Source: Triplophysa rosa (Eukaryota; Chordata; Actinopteri; Cypriniformes; Nemacheilidae). Taken from it: a stretch of 64,000 nucleotides of DNA. The stretch is from NCBI RefSeq assembly GCF_024868665.1, contig NC_079898.1, forward strand, positions 21,728,745 to 21,792,744, written 5' to 3'. The notes under the pieces are model-generated. The model did not search any database. It was not told the origin of the DNA and was given only the letters and a program-made list of their open reading frames with translations. The position numbers and the translations under genes were made by a program. Shown here in pieces: positions 38,385 to 46,855 of this stretch. How positions within the stretch are numbered: the first letter of the stretch is position 1; each line of letters starts with the position of its first letter.

Positions 38385-41300
38385 TATGTCTATGTGTGTT
38401 AGTACGTGTGCATATTGTGTGTGTGGAGCGTCTGTATGTGGGTACGTCTGTCTTCTGTGTTTTCACCTTTTTCTTGTTTTTACAGGTACAACTTTAATTG
38501 TTATGCTCATATGTCAATATGTCTCATATACAGCTGCTTTGTAACAATGAAAATTGTAAAAAGCGCTATATAAATAAAGTTGAGTTGAGTTATTTGAATG
38601 AAAACTGGAGAAACAGGTGAAAATAACAGAAAAGATGCTCTGTATTTTTTCAGACCTCAAATACTGCAAAGAAAACTTTTAAGCAATACAACAGTAATAT
38701 TTCTACAAGTATTTAGGAAAAGTAAAAAAATAAAAAAGTGATAACCTCGATTTTATTACAATTTTCATGTGTCTTGTCATTCTGTCATTCCGACACAATA
38801 CTGTTGGATGACTTTGTCACTCCTGAGGTCTGATTTTGTTCAAATTTATCAGACACTGGACTGGAATGGCCACAATACATCTAGAAATTCTGATTAAATT
38901 AAAATTTGGAATGGTCTCTTCATTTTTTTTTCCGCGGCTGTATTTTTTTATTTATCTTAGAATATCAACCGTCAAAATCAAAAGCCAATTCGCCATCAAA
39001 AGCCAACAGCACTATTCAGATTTCAACAGAATAGCAAAATTAACAGTGCATCCAATAGGGCAAATCCTATTAATTTTGTAACATGCGGATACAAACACCT
39101 CTGGCAGTCTGAATGAGGTACACAGGAGAGCCGAATCAAAAGAAAATCTCATTTGAAGAGTCCCACGAGTGGGGTTCATTATTATGTGTGTACAGTATAG
39201 GGCTCTGTTCTGTAAGGGCAGCCGGTACCAGTGCCAGACATTAACTTCGCTATGATTAATGGGGTGACAGTTTGGGTAAAGTCAGAATCAGCTGCTGGCC
39301 CCACAGGGGGCCCAAACAGAGCAGAACTGGAGACCGGTTACTTTCAGTTCTGTACAAGGTGCTCCTAGAATATGGAATGAGAGATGAAATACACCCATCG
39401 TGGTGCAACAGTTCTTTAAGCCTTGCGGGGAGTTGAATCATTAGGTTGCGCTGATGGCAAATCAGAAAAATTTATTTTATAAACCTTACAACCATCATCC
39501 TTCCCACATGCCTGCAAAAGGTGTTTTTCTAAACCTCAGGGTCAATGACGACACCATCTGACCTTCAAACCACAGCAAAGGTGGGCTTGAGCACCTGTCT
39601 ACAGTACATCAAAAAAATGGATTCCTGCAAAAATAAACCCTCGGAGATCCATGAAAACCTAGTGATTGTTCCAAAGCAGACCGTTTCCTCAAATGACGTT
39701 TTCCTCGAAACCGCACGAGCAGCCCGGCCGGCGTCCCTCGAGCGGCGAATCTCCAGTGGAAATTCATCATAGTTCCGGACAGTGCTAAATCTGCGTCAGA
39801 CAAGATAGAAATTTTTCTTCGGCGGCTTAAAAGCCGTAAGCATGACATTAGAGGCCGCTATCTGCAGGAACAAATCGCCACTACAAGAAAGCCAATTAAT
39901 CAACAAGCAGAGGCCACCTGGACTTCAGTCTGCAAACTCTATCATGATGTTATTATCAGAAACACCCAAGGGACGATGAAACTTTTGTCTCACGTGGTGA
40001 GATGCTCATTAGCCCTGCAATGATTTTACAGAAGCAAATGAGAGTCATTACTTTCCAAAAGCAAGTCTTACAAACAGACCGGGTAAATATCTGTTTACTA
40101 CAGGAAAGACGGCATTCGTGAGTTTAATCAACCTTAGCACATCATTCAAATAAAGATCCGGCTAAATGCTTTATTAAATAATTGTCCATTTACGCATCAT
40201 GAATCTTTCAGAGACTTTTATGGATAAAGGCTTCAATTGTTTCATTTTTCAAATCTGCCTTTTCACAGGCACTTAGAAAAGACAGCTTAGTGTGAGGAGA
40301 GATATGAAAAAGCCTCGCTCAGATGTGGGTTTGCATAATTGCGCTTCCATTGTGAAGGCCCCCAAAGTGACCCGCTATTAATCACATGACTTATTATCAA
40401 AACATAATGAGTCAAATGAAGCTAAACAGTAAAAGAATTTAACATCCATTAATGGAAAGACATATCATTCTTTTGAGGAGCGCATAAAATGAAAGCTTTT
40501 CAAACATTTGAATCTAGGTACCCGCGTATCCTGTCAGACATTCACATCTGTAGGAGGTCGAAGAGATTTGTTGGCACGTTCCTTTCTTGCATCTTTTGCT
40601 GCAGTTTTGTTGGCCAATGATTTCAGAGCAGTTGATGCCTATGGTAAGAAAATCTAGATATTATCAGTATTCATACATCACATAGTACAAATGCATTTAA
40701 GGTACATTTTCTTGCTAAAGTTCTGAGGCAGCATCGAATGTATCCTTTGCAAAGATAGCAATCCCACAATGCATTGTGCTTCATTACTAGCAATAATGTA
40801 AAAAATTGAGTTTCTGCTAATGGTCATTTCTGTCTACAGGTAATGCAATAATGTTCAAAGTATCTTTGCCAAAATTTCATTTAAAAAATCTCTCTCAACT
40901 TGGTGACAGTTCAGTCATCATTTACTCACCATCTTGTCAGTAAAAACCTGTATGACTTTCTTTCTTTGGCAGAACACAAAAGAAGATATTTTGAAGAATG
41001 TTGGTAACCGAACAACGCCGGCACCCATTCACTTCTATTGTCTATCTCTTTTCTACTCTATCAAAAAAAAAAACAGCTCTGTATACTGTGGTAGGCTACA
41101 TGAGACCAATTTTCTTTTATTGCACTTATGCTTTTTCTTGTCCTTATGTTGTTCCAATTGCTTCCATTGTTTCCCTCATCTGTAAGTCGCTTTGGATAAA
41201 GGCGTCTGCTAAATGACTAAATGTAAATGTATAGACACAAAACCAATGCAAGTCAATGGGTACCACCATTGTTCAGTTACCAACATTCTTCAAAATATCT

Positions 41301-43481
41301 TCTTTTGTATTCTGCAAAAGAAAGTAAGTCATACAGGTTTGAATTGAAAAGAGGTGAGTAAATGATGACAGTATATATTTTTGGGTGAACTATGCCTTTA
41401 AGACACTCTTGAATAACTTGTTCTTGCTATTTCTTCCATTCGTGATCAATTTCCATCCTCTCCCAAGTCTGATTCTGATCACTCTGGCCTAGTTATGATA
41501 ACACAGTACCCGGCAGTCTCCAAGGAACCGCCTCCAGAGCTTCCAACAGAAGCACAATGAATTATTCATCAGACATAAAAACAAACCACATTAGCTAGTA
41601 TGACAACATTACACCATTCTCGACTCTTTTTGGTGCTCACCGAGAGACCGGCGTTTAAACAACTTTTGGACGACGATTTTATTGACAAGCAGGTCAGGGA
41701 GAAGAAAATAGAAATCTGAATTAAATGGTTAGAGGAGGAAAACGGTAAAGTATCGAGCAATTAGGAATGCTTTCAGGTGCAACAAAAAACATTCGAGAAT
41801 AATTATGATGATTAGGGAGGGAAAGAGATGGGCAGTGAGAGTGGGAAAAAATTATCTTAAAAAGTGCTATTCAAATAAATGGCCCATGGGAGAGCTGGTT
41901 ATGAAGTAATTGCACAGTGCTAAATGTGGAGCGTCTGCAATTATGACAGATAAATAATAAATACGTGTCTTGGAAGAAACCGAGTTGTTCTTTTTAGGTG
42001 GGTGGACACCCATTAAACCTCTTCCCATCCATGATGACTGAAGATGCTTTATGGATTTATAATGGACTCTTAACATTACAGGTCCAATTCGACCATAAAT
42101 AAAACATTTGTCACAATAGAAACCATCGGCAAAATTCTAATGGTTTCCAATAAAATACCATTATGAACAATTAGCTTTTCCATTAAAACCATTACAAAAT
42201 TCCTTTTTGTAGGGTGTTTTGGGCATCATTCCAATAGGATTTAATGGTTCCCACCTGCCATACAACATCCCACCAATCACAGTAAGCACCATTATAGTTT
42301 CCATTAAAACCAATACAAATACAATTAAATCCATTACATTTTCAATTGTGTTTGGGACAGCGTTCTATTGTTTTTTTTTTGTTTATATGTCAAATCTGGC
42401 ACAATGCATCTATTTTTTTATCATTACATAAGTACAAATAAGTTTTGAGAGCTGTTTATTCCTCGCACCAAACTGGCACACAAATGTATGGACTACTTTT
42501 ATGGTGCATTTTGAAGGTCGCCAGTATATCACATTCACATTATATGGGAAACAGAAGCTTGAACATTCTGCATAAAATACTTTGTAGAACCAATACAAAA
42601 TCAGAACAAAAACATGATGTAACATTTTAATTTCCGTGTGAACTACGCCTTAAAACTATATATCATGAACAACAAACAAATGTTCACTTGACAGCAAACG
42701 AGACTTCCTCACCTGTGAATTGAGTAGGACAAAGACATTCAAAAGGAGGGAGATTTGTGTAGGCAGTCCTTCTGCTCAAGCAGGTGCATCCATTTAAGCA
42801 CGGCTGTTCATAGCATCCATCAAAGTTCTCGCAATAACGTCCTGAAAAACGCTCGTGGCACAGACAGCTATATGCATCATCTTTGAATGTGGCTCTGCAT
42901 TTACCGTTTCCCGAACACAGGCGAAGAAGAGGCGAGCTTCGGCAACACTGAGGTTTGACCAGAACCGCAACACGAAGGCCGAGCCGGCACAAATGACCGT
43001 TTCCTCTGCCCACAACTGTGAAGTAATTCATCCCGGACATCAGCCATTTTGGTTCCACCTCCATAGTACCGTTCATACTTTTGACAAACACTAGCTGGTC
43101 CTTCCGTGGCTTTACTACCAAGCAACTGTCGAACTCCTCTTTGGACACATTGATCAGATAAACACCGTATTGTCCTAGCATTCTGTCAAGAGACACGAAC
43201 ATCACATCTCCGAGTTGAAGCTCCTGTGGGCACAGCTGAGGGAAGCGGTATGACCCAGTTGTCCACCACAACCTGTCCGTCTCGGTTCGTCCGTTCCAGC
43301 ACTGGGTTGAGCTGCTGCAGGTGTTCTCAGTGAGGGTCCACCTTACGCTGATGTTCTCTGGCAGGGTGCGCCAGTCACGAGACGCGGCCCTGCAGCAGGT
43401 CGCCTGGCTGTAGACGGTGCCACCCGTGAAACAGCTAAACAGGACGGCAGCGATAAGCAGCTCTGGATTCCTCCTGTTCAT
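17568..43481 (-). CDS. eys: eys, eyes shut homolog: 5' coding portion, 11 exons, interrupted by a stop in exon 5
   Basis: EYS is a large secreted protein of the photoreceptor extracellular matrix, built from EGF repeats followed by laminin-G domains. It is needed for photoreceptor survival, and human EYS mutations cause retinitis pigmentosa. The assembled frame opens with a signal peptide and an N-terminal block with EYS-specific strings ([20 protein letters not shown]), then EGF modules including an NCSEIIGQ stretch, as I recall in vertebrate EYS. Exons (+ coordinates): 42713-43481, 40522-40638, 35861-36063, 31083-31198, 28011-28125, 25597-25756, 22255-22359, 19876-20015, 19295-19458, 18407-18660, 17568-17672. 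They total 2248 bases with continuous phase. The laminin-G part lies outside the window. The frame meets TGA at 28043-28041, codon 430. Gene identity is very secure; whether this copy is functional is not. Confidence 0.93.
17836..18120. repeat. fold-back MITE, copy 3 (eys, downstream of exon 10)
   Basis: AAAGATATTAGGAAGAATGC...GGCCACCATTGACTACCATT at the left pairs with ATGGTAGTCAATGGTGGCC and AACATTCTTCCAAATATCTT at the right. The stem spans nearly all of its roughly 280 bp. It lies in the intron between exons 10 and 11. Confidence 0.75.
18407..18660 (-). CDS. eys: eys coding exon 10: two EGF modules
   Basis: Acceptor GCATCCCAAG|ATGCC at 18662-18661 and donor TATGG|GTAAGA at 18406-18405. 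The exon is 254 bases, phase 2 to phase 1. It closes the repeat begun in exon 9 ([12 protein letters not shown]) and then holds two complete EGF repeats without an intron: [16 protein letters not shown]...[10 protein letters not shown] and [18 protein letters not shown]...CLCAPGFMG. The acceptor has A at -3, less common than a pyrimidine, but frame and homology fix it. Confidence 0.91.
18925..19145. repeat. fold-back MITE, copy 4
   Basis: Contains AGTTTACCCAGAAATAAAAA, a TATTTTGAGAAAGTCTTGGT segment and, inverted, ACCAACATTCTTCAAAATAT ending GTCATACAGGTTTG. It is a partial member of the same family, in the intron between exons 9 and 10. Confidence 0.65.
19295..19458 (-). CDS. eys: eys coding exon 9: EGF modules
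   Basis: Acceptor TTTTGACAG|CCATGT at 19460-19459 and donor TACAG|GTGAGT at 19294-19293. The exon is 164 bases, phase 0 to phase 2. It encodes [23 protein letters not shown], then [20 protein letters not shown]. The intron to exon 8 is only 417 bp, the shortest of the visible introns. The frame is intact. Confidence 0.91.
19876..20015 (-). CDS. eys: eys coding exon 8: atypical EGF module
   Basis: Acceptor CGTCAACAG|GATTCA at 20017-20016 and donor CTACAG|GTGGGT at 19875-19874. The exon is 140 bases, phase 1 to phase 0. It opens with [16 protein letters not shown], then [15 protein letters not shown] and a [10 protein letters not shown] end. The last part departs from the standard C5-C6 spacing. 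A common fish interspersed repeat (20083-20290) begins about 70 bp upstream of the acceptor. Confidence 0.88.
20083..20290 (+). repeat. fish interspersed repeat (LINE-type 3' region)
   Basis: The string AGAGCTTTATTGCCAAGTGT, with GGAATTTG and GACAGAAGCTTCCAGTGCAC following, is a repeat I recognise as widespread in teleosts. It sits directly upstream of the exon 8 acceptor in eys transcription order. Confidence 0.55.
21414..21455. repeat. perfect short hairpin
   Basis: AGTTCCATAAAGAACC at 21414-21429 is followed by its exact reverse complement GGTTCTTTATGGAACT at 21440-21455, with a 10-base loop. The surrounding 150 bp contain more AAAGAACC copies, typical of a small fish MITE. Confidence 0.7.
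22255..22359 (-). CDS. eys: eys coding exon 7: calcium-binding-type EGF module
   Basis: Acceptor TTCCTGCAG|GACGCC at 22361-22360 and donor CTTCAG|GTATGA at 22254-22253. The exon is 105 bases, phase 1 at both ends, the usual layout of a shuffled EGF exon. It encodes [18 protein letters not shown] then [12 protein letters not shown]. The (E/D)-I-N-E-C opening and the C-x-D/N...Y/F pattern fit a calcium-binding EGF repeat. The frame is intact. Confidence 0.92.
22864..23095. repeat. fold-back MITE, copy 5 (partial)
   Basis: Begins GGATTAGTTCACCCCACAAA and contains TTTTGAAGAATGTTGGTAAC and a CATTGACTTTCATTGTAAAA centre. The right half is shortened. It lies upstream of eys exon 7. Confidence 0.6.
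23307..23843. mobile_element. TTAA-flanked DNA element, 537 bp
   Basis: The ends are perfect inverted repeats: AGGGGTCATATG at the left and CATATGACCCCT at the right. TTAA lies immediately outside both (23303-23306 and 23844-23847). TTAA duplication is typical of piggyBac and Kolobok transposons. There is no transposase-length frame, so it is non-autonomous. It lies in the intron between eys exons 6 and 7. The interior is GC-richer than its surroundings. Confidence 0.85.
25597..25756 (-). CDS. eys: eys coding exon 6: EGF module
   Basis: Acceptor TCCACACAG|TGTCTC at 25758-25757 and donor ACACAG|GTTAAA at 25596-25595. The exon is 160 bases, phase 0 to phase 1. It begins [12 protein letters not shown], completing the EGF repeat begun in exon 5, then gives [14 protein letters not shown] and CTCLPGYTG. 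It lies downstream of the premature stop but shows no decay of its own. Confidence 0.9.
26180..26412. mobile_element. Tc1/mariner-like fragment
   Basis: After a TA dinucleotide, the sequence ACAGTATCTCACAGAAGTGA and GTACACCCCTCACATTTTTG is the start of a fish Tc1-like element I recognise. It continues through CATGGGACAACACTGAAG to GTCAGTACACCCCTAAGTG. The second terminal repeat and the transposase are absent. It is in the intron between eys exons 5 and 6. Confidence 0.6.
26413..26850. other. unclassified segment, probably repetitive
   Basis: Directly after the Tc1-like fragment comes a less AT-rich stretch with open frames on both strands (about 62 and 91 codons). Neither shows a recognisable domain. 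The abrupt change of composition suggests inserted DNA. I cannot classify it. Confidence 0.3.
28011..28125 (-). CDS. eys: eys coding exon 5: EGF module with an in-frame stop codon
   Basis: Acceptor CTCTGTAG|ATGCCG at 28127-28126 and donor ATAAT|GTAAGT at 28010-28009. The exon is 115 bases, phase 2 to phase 0, and both borders are strong. It reads [28 protein letters not shown], stop, [10 protein letters not shown]. The stop is TGA at 28043-28041, where the EGF core normally has a residue two before the third cysteine, often Gly. The frame on both sides is clearly EYS-like, so the exon boundaries are right and the stop is real in this sequence. A single base change from GGA or CGA would produce it. 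Confidence 0.87.
29150..30690. repeat. degenerate minisatellite, unit about 53-74 bp, about 20 copies
   Basis: The motif GGAAGCATGCATACTCCACA followed by CCTAGAACTCAGAACTGA recurs throughout, usually with a GTGCAAGATGGGAAACTCAC module between copies. Where the module is missing the unit is about 53 bp; where it is present, about 73-74 bp. A foreign block (29476-29752) interrupts the array. It lies in the intron between eys exons 4 and 5. Short open frames inside encode variants of [14 protein letters not shown], a by-product of the repeat. Confidence 0.9.
29476..29752. mobile_element. inverted-repeat element inserted in the minisatellite
   Basis: CCGCGGTCACACTTGACTTT at the left matches, inverted, GTCTAATCTGACCGCAG at the right (shared core GCGGTCA). 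The interior is GC- and CpG-rich and unlike the surrounding tandem repeat. The target duplication could not be defined. Confidence 0.55.
31083..31198 (-). CDS. eys: eys coding exon 4: EGF module
   Basis: Acceptor TTCAACAG|AATTCC at 31200-31199 and donor TGCAG|GTAAGA at 31082-31081. The exon is 116 bases, phase 0 to phase 2. It encodes [18 protein letters not shown] followed by [18 protein letters not shown]. The second string is a textbook EGF core, with the closing cysteines supplied by exon 5. The frame is intact. Confidence 0.9.
32755..32945. repeat. AACCATGG palindromic repeat, copy 1
   Basis: Repeated, mutually inverted strings of the type AAACATGGTTTTACTGCAGTAACCAT, ending TTTAAACCATGGTTAATTTTCATAAGGG. 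It shares its right end with the complete element at 50352-50592; the left end is degraded. It lies in the intron between eys exons 3 and 4. Confidence 0.65.
34297..34351 (+). CDS. short exon-like frame ([18 protein letters not shown]) with splice donor
   Basis: ATG followed by 18 codons ends at TTTAG|GTAAGG (donor at 34352-34353). The same ATGTCGTC start, preceded by a YACGG...GCTGACACAGG-like stretch, recurs at 46433-46467 and, inverted, near 61950-61990. The start region is thus a conserved part of the element family. It faces the minus-strand exon-like frame at 34957-34746. Confidence 0.3.
34746..34957 (-). CDS. exon-like frame inside the TTAA-family element; function unknown
   Basis: The ATG at 34957-34955 lies in a good start context (AAAATGGAG). 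The frame encodes [16 protein letters not shown], a strongly basic stretch ([20 protein letters not shown]), then [18 protein letters not shown] and [10 protein letters not shown]. It runs into a perfect donor, GACTG|GTAAGA, at 34745-34744. It therefore looks like a first coding exon of 212 bases with a nuclear-localisation-like basic segment. I know similar R-x-N-x-G...RW...FLLD first exons in fish predicted proteins but cannot name a family. No following exon was found. Confidence 0.4.
35861..36063 (-). CDS. eys: eys coding exon 3: EGF module
   Basis: Acceptor ATTGCAG|GTGCC at 36065-36064 and donor AACCT|GTGAGG at 35860-35859. The exon is 203 bases, entering in phase 1 and leaving in phase 0. 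It contains a canonical EGF repeat ([15 protein letters not shown], then a CxxxxGFTGLSC end), followed by a divergent cysteine-bearing stretch ([16 protein letters not shown]). It lies in a repeat-rich part of the gene; the nested transposon at 33715-35471 is about 390 bp downstream in the following intron. Confidence 0.88.
36489..37001. mobile_element. hAT-type MITE with exact 8-bp target duplication
   Basis: Terminal inverted repeats TAGAGATGTAACGAT and ATCGTTACATCCCTA bound 513 bp. The 8-base duplication CTGCAAAC lies at 36481-36488 and again at 37002-37009, in non-repetitive DNA. This is a diagnostic hAT footprint. The interior is AT-rich without transposase. It is in the intron between eys exons 2 and 3. 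Confidence 0.9.
38343..38383. repeat. GT microsatellite
   Basis: An uninterrupted (TG)20 run, followed by less regular TATGTGTG sequence to about 38440. Confidence 0.95.
38480..38592 (+). repeat. LINE 3' tail
   Basis: CAGCTGCTTTGTAACAATGA followed by AAAGCGCTATATAAATAAAG and TTGAGTTGAG is a common fish non-LTR retrotransposon 3' end with a short terminal repeat. No reverse transcriptase is nearby. Confidence 0.6.
40522..40638 (-). CDS. eys: eys coding exon 2: EGF module
   Basis: Acceptor CCATAG|GCATCA at 40640-40639 and donor GCGG|GTACCT at 40521-40520. The exon is 117 bases, phase 1 to phase 1. It reads [19 protein letters not shown] then a CxCLTGYAG end, so it closes the preceding EGF repeat and supplies another. 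The NCSEIIGQ block matches what I know of vertebrate EYS at this position. The donor is weaker than consensus (C at +4 and +5), but the phase and match to the family are clear. Confidence 0.88.
40905..41402. repeat. fold-back MITE, copy 6, interrupted by a LINE/SINE-type insertion
   Basis: The left arm (CATCATTTACTCACCATCTT...TTTTGAAGAATGTTGGTAAC) pairs with the right arm (GTTACCAACATTCTTCAAAA...GTGAGTAAATGATGACAG). The loop has received a second element at about 41041-41231. It ends TTTTGGGTGAACTATGCCTTTAA. It lies in the intron between eys exons 1 and 2. Confidence 0.75.
41041..41231 (+). repeat. LINE/SINE-type tail nested in the MITE
   Basis: The 3' part reads AAGTCGCTTTGGATAAAGGC, GTCTGCTAAATGACTAAATG, TAAATGTA, a tail widespread in fish L2-like retroposons. 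The same tail occurs at 48725-48775 and inverted at 46590-46695. Confidence 0.65.
42713..43481 (-). CDS. eys: eys coding exon 1: signal peptide, EYS N-terminal domain, first EGF modules
   Basis: The start is the ATG at 43481-43479. It is followed by a hydrophobic stretch at about residues 8-20 ([14 protein letters not shown]) typical of a signal peptide. Residues about 28-185 form the cysteine-containing EYS N-terminal region with several N-glycosylation sequons. EGF modules begin at about residue 190 (CSGNGKC...[12 protein letters not shown]), and a second starts [14 protein letters not shown]. The reading frame is intact to the donor ACAG|GTGAGG at 42712-42711, leaving phase 1. Sequence just upstream of the ATG contains several AG dinucleotides after pyrimidine-rich DNA, so an upstream untranslated exon is possible but unproven. 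Confidence 0.92.
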
Positions 43482-43824
43482 CTTTCCCGCTGCTTTGCTG
43501 TGCCTTTATTCAGCCATTTAACACTTTTCTGCAGTCGGCAGATTTTCAGGAGCTTTGAATTGCAAATCTTGATAAGCAAAGTAGGCATGTAGATGTCTGT
43601 AAGCAAAGATGTTCAAATATGTAAGCAAATATGCAGCAAGCAAATATGTCCATTTCAATATTGCAAAATCCCTGCTGAAAATACAAGCACAGGATTTATT
43701 TTCGCAAATTTGAGATATTTTCATGATTTGGTGCTGATCTAGAAGGTACTGTAAAATAGCCTATAGCCGTAGTGTTCAACAAAAATAAAATCAAATAAAC
43801 ATCCCATCGTGGTTAAGGTATTAA

Positions 43825-44096
43825 AAGGGATAATTCGCCAAAGAATTGAAATCATTGCATCATTTACTCACTTTTATGTAATAAAAGGCTGTGGAACGCA
43901 AAAAAAGACATTTTGAGAAATGTCTCAGTGGTTTTGTGTCCAAACAATGAAAGTCAAGGGGCTCCAATGTTGTTTAATTGCCAACATTTTTCAAAAGATC
44001 TTCTTTTGTGCTCTGCAGAAGAAAGTCCAAGAGATTTGGAATGACATGAAGGTGAGTAAATAATGCAAGAATTCTCATTTTTGGTGAACTATCCCT
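43825..44096. repeat. fold-back MITE, copy 7, TTAA-flanked
   Basis: AAGGGATAATTCGCCAAAGA at the left and TTTTTGGTGAACTATCCCT at the right are inverted. TTAA lies outside at 43821-43824 and 44097-44100. The centre holds a CAATGAAAGTCAAGGGG loop. It lies about 340 bp upstream of the eys start codon. Confidence 0.75.
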
Positions 44097-44924
44097 TTAA
44101 AAACCTGATACAACCACATAGTCACACCAGACGCTGGTCATTTCAGCAGGGATGACCCCAAAACATCAACATTTCTTAAATTACAGCCTTTAAAAAATAA
44201 TTAGTAAAACAGAAATAATCTCTAGGTAACATATAGCACATTTTCTTGCATTAACTTGCAGCTAGAGCTAGAGCAATAAAAGGCGAGTGGATTAGCTGTG
44301 GAACCCGGGTAAATAAGATAAACTTGTGCATAGCATACAAATGAGAAAACCTGGCATACATTGAGCTTTATACATGGTTTCAGGGCTTCTTCACAAACCC
44401 ATGGATTTCTCACCCAGCCTGGCACGGCTGTGCCCCCGGGGAGTGAAACGGCCAGCTCACTGCTCTACCTGCCTGCATGAAGCTAGTCAAACTAATGAGC
44501 AGTCACTTTTGACTCTCCTTTCCGGTGTGCTCTCAATCTTCAGCTGCTTGCCTGGAAGAAACATTGCCCTCAAATCTCGTACCACGAGTGGCAAAGAGGG
44601 CAGAAACTGCCTGCTCCACTTGTCACAATAACTGAGGTTCCCGTCAGATGTCAGCCTGTTTTGCTAGTTTTGTAGACCCCTTTTTCCCAATCGTTTTGTC
44701 TCATGTTATGTCATTTTTACGTTATACTGTTTTTTATGTTATACTGCTATATGTTATACAGTACTTGTATATTATTTTTGCCTGTAAATATGTGCAAGAG
44801 TTCCCTTTAAATTTATAATGCACTGATAAAGCCTGACACAAGTGCAATTTCGTTGGGGTTGAACAATAACAACAAAGTTCTATTTTGTAATTATAAATAA
44901 ACTAAATAAACTGCACTCAAAAAA

Positions 44925-45125
44925 ATGCTGGGTTATTTTGAGATAATTTGGGTTATTTGGGTTACCCAGCATTGGGTCAAAAAGGGACAAACCCAGCCGT
45001 TGGGTTAACTTAACCTATAAAATGTTTATATTTGACCAAGCAATGCATTTAGGGTTAAAAGAAAACTACCCAGCAAAGGTAAAATTACAACCCAACGTTT
45101 GGTTCGTCCCTTTTTGACCCAAGAT
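44925..45125. repeat. inverted-repeat element with GGGTCAAAAAGGGAC arms
   Basis: TTGGGTCAAAAAGGGACAAA with the following CCCAGCCGTTGGGTT at the left faces AACCCAACGTTTGGTTCGTC and CCTTTTTGACCCAA at the right, about 90 bp apart. The core is AT-rich. A fragment with similar AACCCA/TGGGTT words lies at 8590-8665. Confidence 0.65.
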
Positions 45126-46332
45126 GTTTAGATATAGATTTTAAGAATGTAAAAATAAATCCTAATAAAAATTTAAAATAATTACAATAAAATAAATAAA
45201 TAAACCTCATATAGCAACATACTGTAAATAAGCAAATAAATAATAAAATAACAAAAGCATATAACTTTTAACAAAATTGCTAAAAATTGCAATTTGGTAT
45301 TCGGAATACGCAATGAAACATGAAAACAAATTATATAAAATAAAAACGAAATATACAGCAAAAGCAATTTTGGAACTAGGAAAATGCAATGAAACATGAA
45401 AATTAAATATCTATATATAAAAATAAAAATATATCTAAACTAAAATAAAACCAAAAAAATATTAAATTAAAACTAAATATACAGGTATGTGAAAATGCAA
45501 GCTCATTTAAAATATGAATTAAACTACATCTGAAAACATAACTATATTGCATTTAACCCAGTCAGCTGAAGTTTTTATCCTTCTTGTGCTGTTGCTTGCA
45601 TAGTACATTTCTCTCACATCTGACCACATGTGATGTTAGCATATAGTCAGACTTTCCCCAATGTAGAAACAGCAAGTGACAGCGCTAAATAAAATATTCC
45701 CTCTGTCTCACGTACACATTATCTGCAACCTGATCTCTCCATGTCAACCACAAACAGTAGTTAAATCAGTAGTTAAATCTCTCCCTCAGGTCCCACCAAG
45801 ACATGTAAAGCAGATAAAAGAATGGTGTTATGCAGATATCTCCACGCCTTCAAAATTCCCAAATCTTCATATGTGAATGATAGTAAGAATAACGGATAAC
45901 CATGACTCTATATGGTGACATGTTCTCACTGGATGAGCTGGATAAATATAAGAGGAGAGAGGGCTGTGATTGATGGCAAAACTGTGCTTCTGGAATTGAA
46001 TCTTCAATATGGAATACTCTATAATTTTTACTACTGCACAAACAGTGAGCAGTTGCAGTTTTGTTATATGGAAGTATTCTGTTTTACTGTTGTAGCCGTG
46101 TCTGCAAAATATTTACTACTTTTGAATGGAAATAAATTCTGATTGTAGTGTGACAAAGTCTACAGTTTTTTTTCCAACAATTTCTATAATTTTGTCTGTA
46201 CTACCAACCTGATCTCAAGAGAATAACAATTATGAGGTGGTGAATTTGTATGAATTTTTACAATGTAAATAGTACAAAACACATGATTACTAGAAAAAAG
46301 CAAGAATGAAAAGCACATCCGTAAACCTAAAG

Positions 46333-46855
46333 TTTACGTAAACCAGTGTATGAAATGTGGTGGCATCCAGCGGTTGGGTTTGTGAATTGCAACGAGCAGC
46401 TTATTCCACCACCCCCCCCCCCCTTTCAGGCACTACGGCAGCTGACACAGGACTAAGATGTCGTCTCGTTTTCACCTCTTTCCCAAAAGTGATAACATAT
46501 TTTCGAAACACGTTCTGTAGAGCAGTTTGTCCGTTTAGGGCTACTGTAGAAACAACATGGTGAATTCCATGTAAGGGACCCCCGGTGTATCTACATTTAC
46601 ATTTACATTTAGTCATTTAGCAGACGCTTTTATCCAAAGTGACTTACAGATGAGGGAAACAATGGAAGCAATTGGAACAACATAAGGACAACAAAATGTA
46701 GATAGAAATAGCTCATTCTAAGGTAATAAAAACAAAACACTTCATTATTTAAGGACATTATACACCTCTGATGACATATTTATGTATATTATATTGCATT
46801 TTTGTCAAGATCCTCCAAAAAAAAAAAAAAAAAAAAATCACACACTACTAGACCT
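46333..46855. mobile_element. TTAA-family element, copy with nested retroposon tail
   Basis: The right end AGACCT is followed by TTAA (46856-46859); the left end (TTACGTAAACCAGTGTATGA) is degraded. Homologous blocks shared with the 61686 copy include GTGGCATCCAGCGGTTGG, TACGGCAGCTGACACAGGAC, AGAGCAGTTTGTCCGTTTAG and TTCTAAGGTAATAAAAAC. A retroposon tail (46590-46695) and a poly-A run (46817-46838) interrupt it. Confidence 0.65.
46590..46695 (-). repeat. LINE/SINE-type tail inserted in the TTAA-family element
   Basis: The reverse complement gives the CTTTGGATAAAAGCGTCTGC-TAAATGACTAAATGTAAATG tail seen at 41180-41231. It splits sequence that is continuous in the 61686-62057 copy. Confidence 0.65.

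Noticed and set aside
38264..38544. Two overlapping plus-strand frames rich in Cys/Val
   Set aside because: Produced by the GT repeat and the flanking LINE tail.
42684..42712. Extension of the first eys exon past its donor (EEVSFAVK)
   Set aside because: The GTGAGG donor follows a complete EGF-like ending, and phase 1 joins exon 2 exactly; the extra codons are intron.
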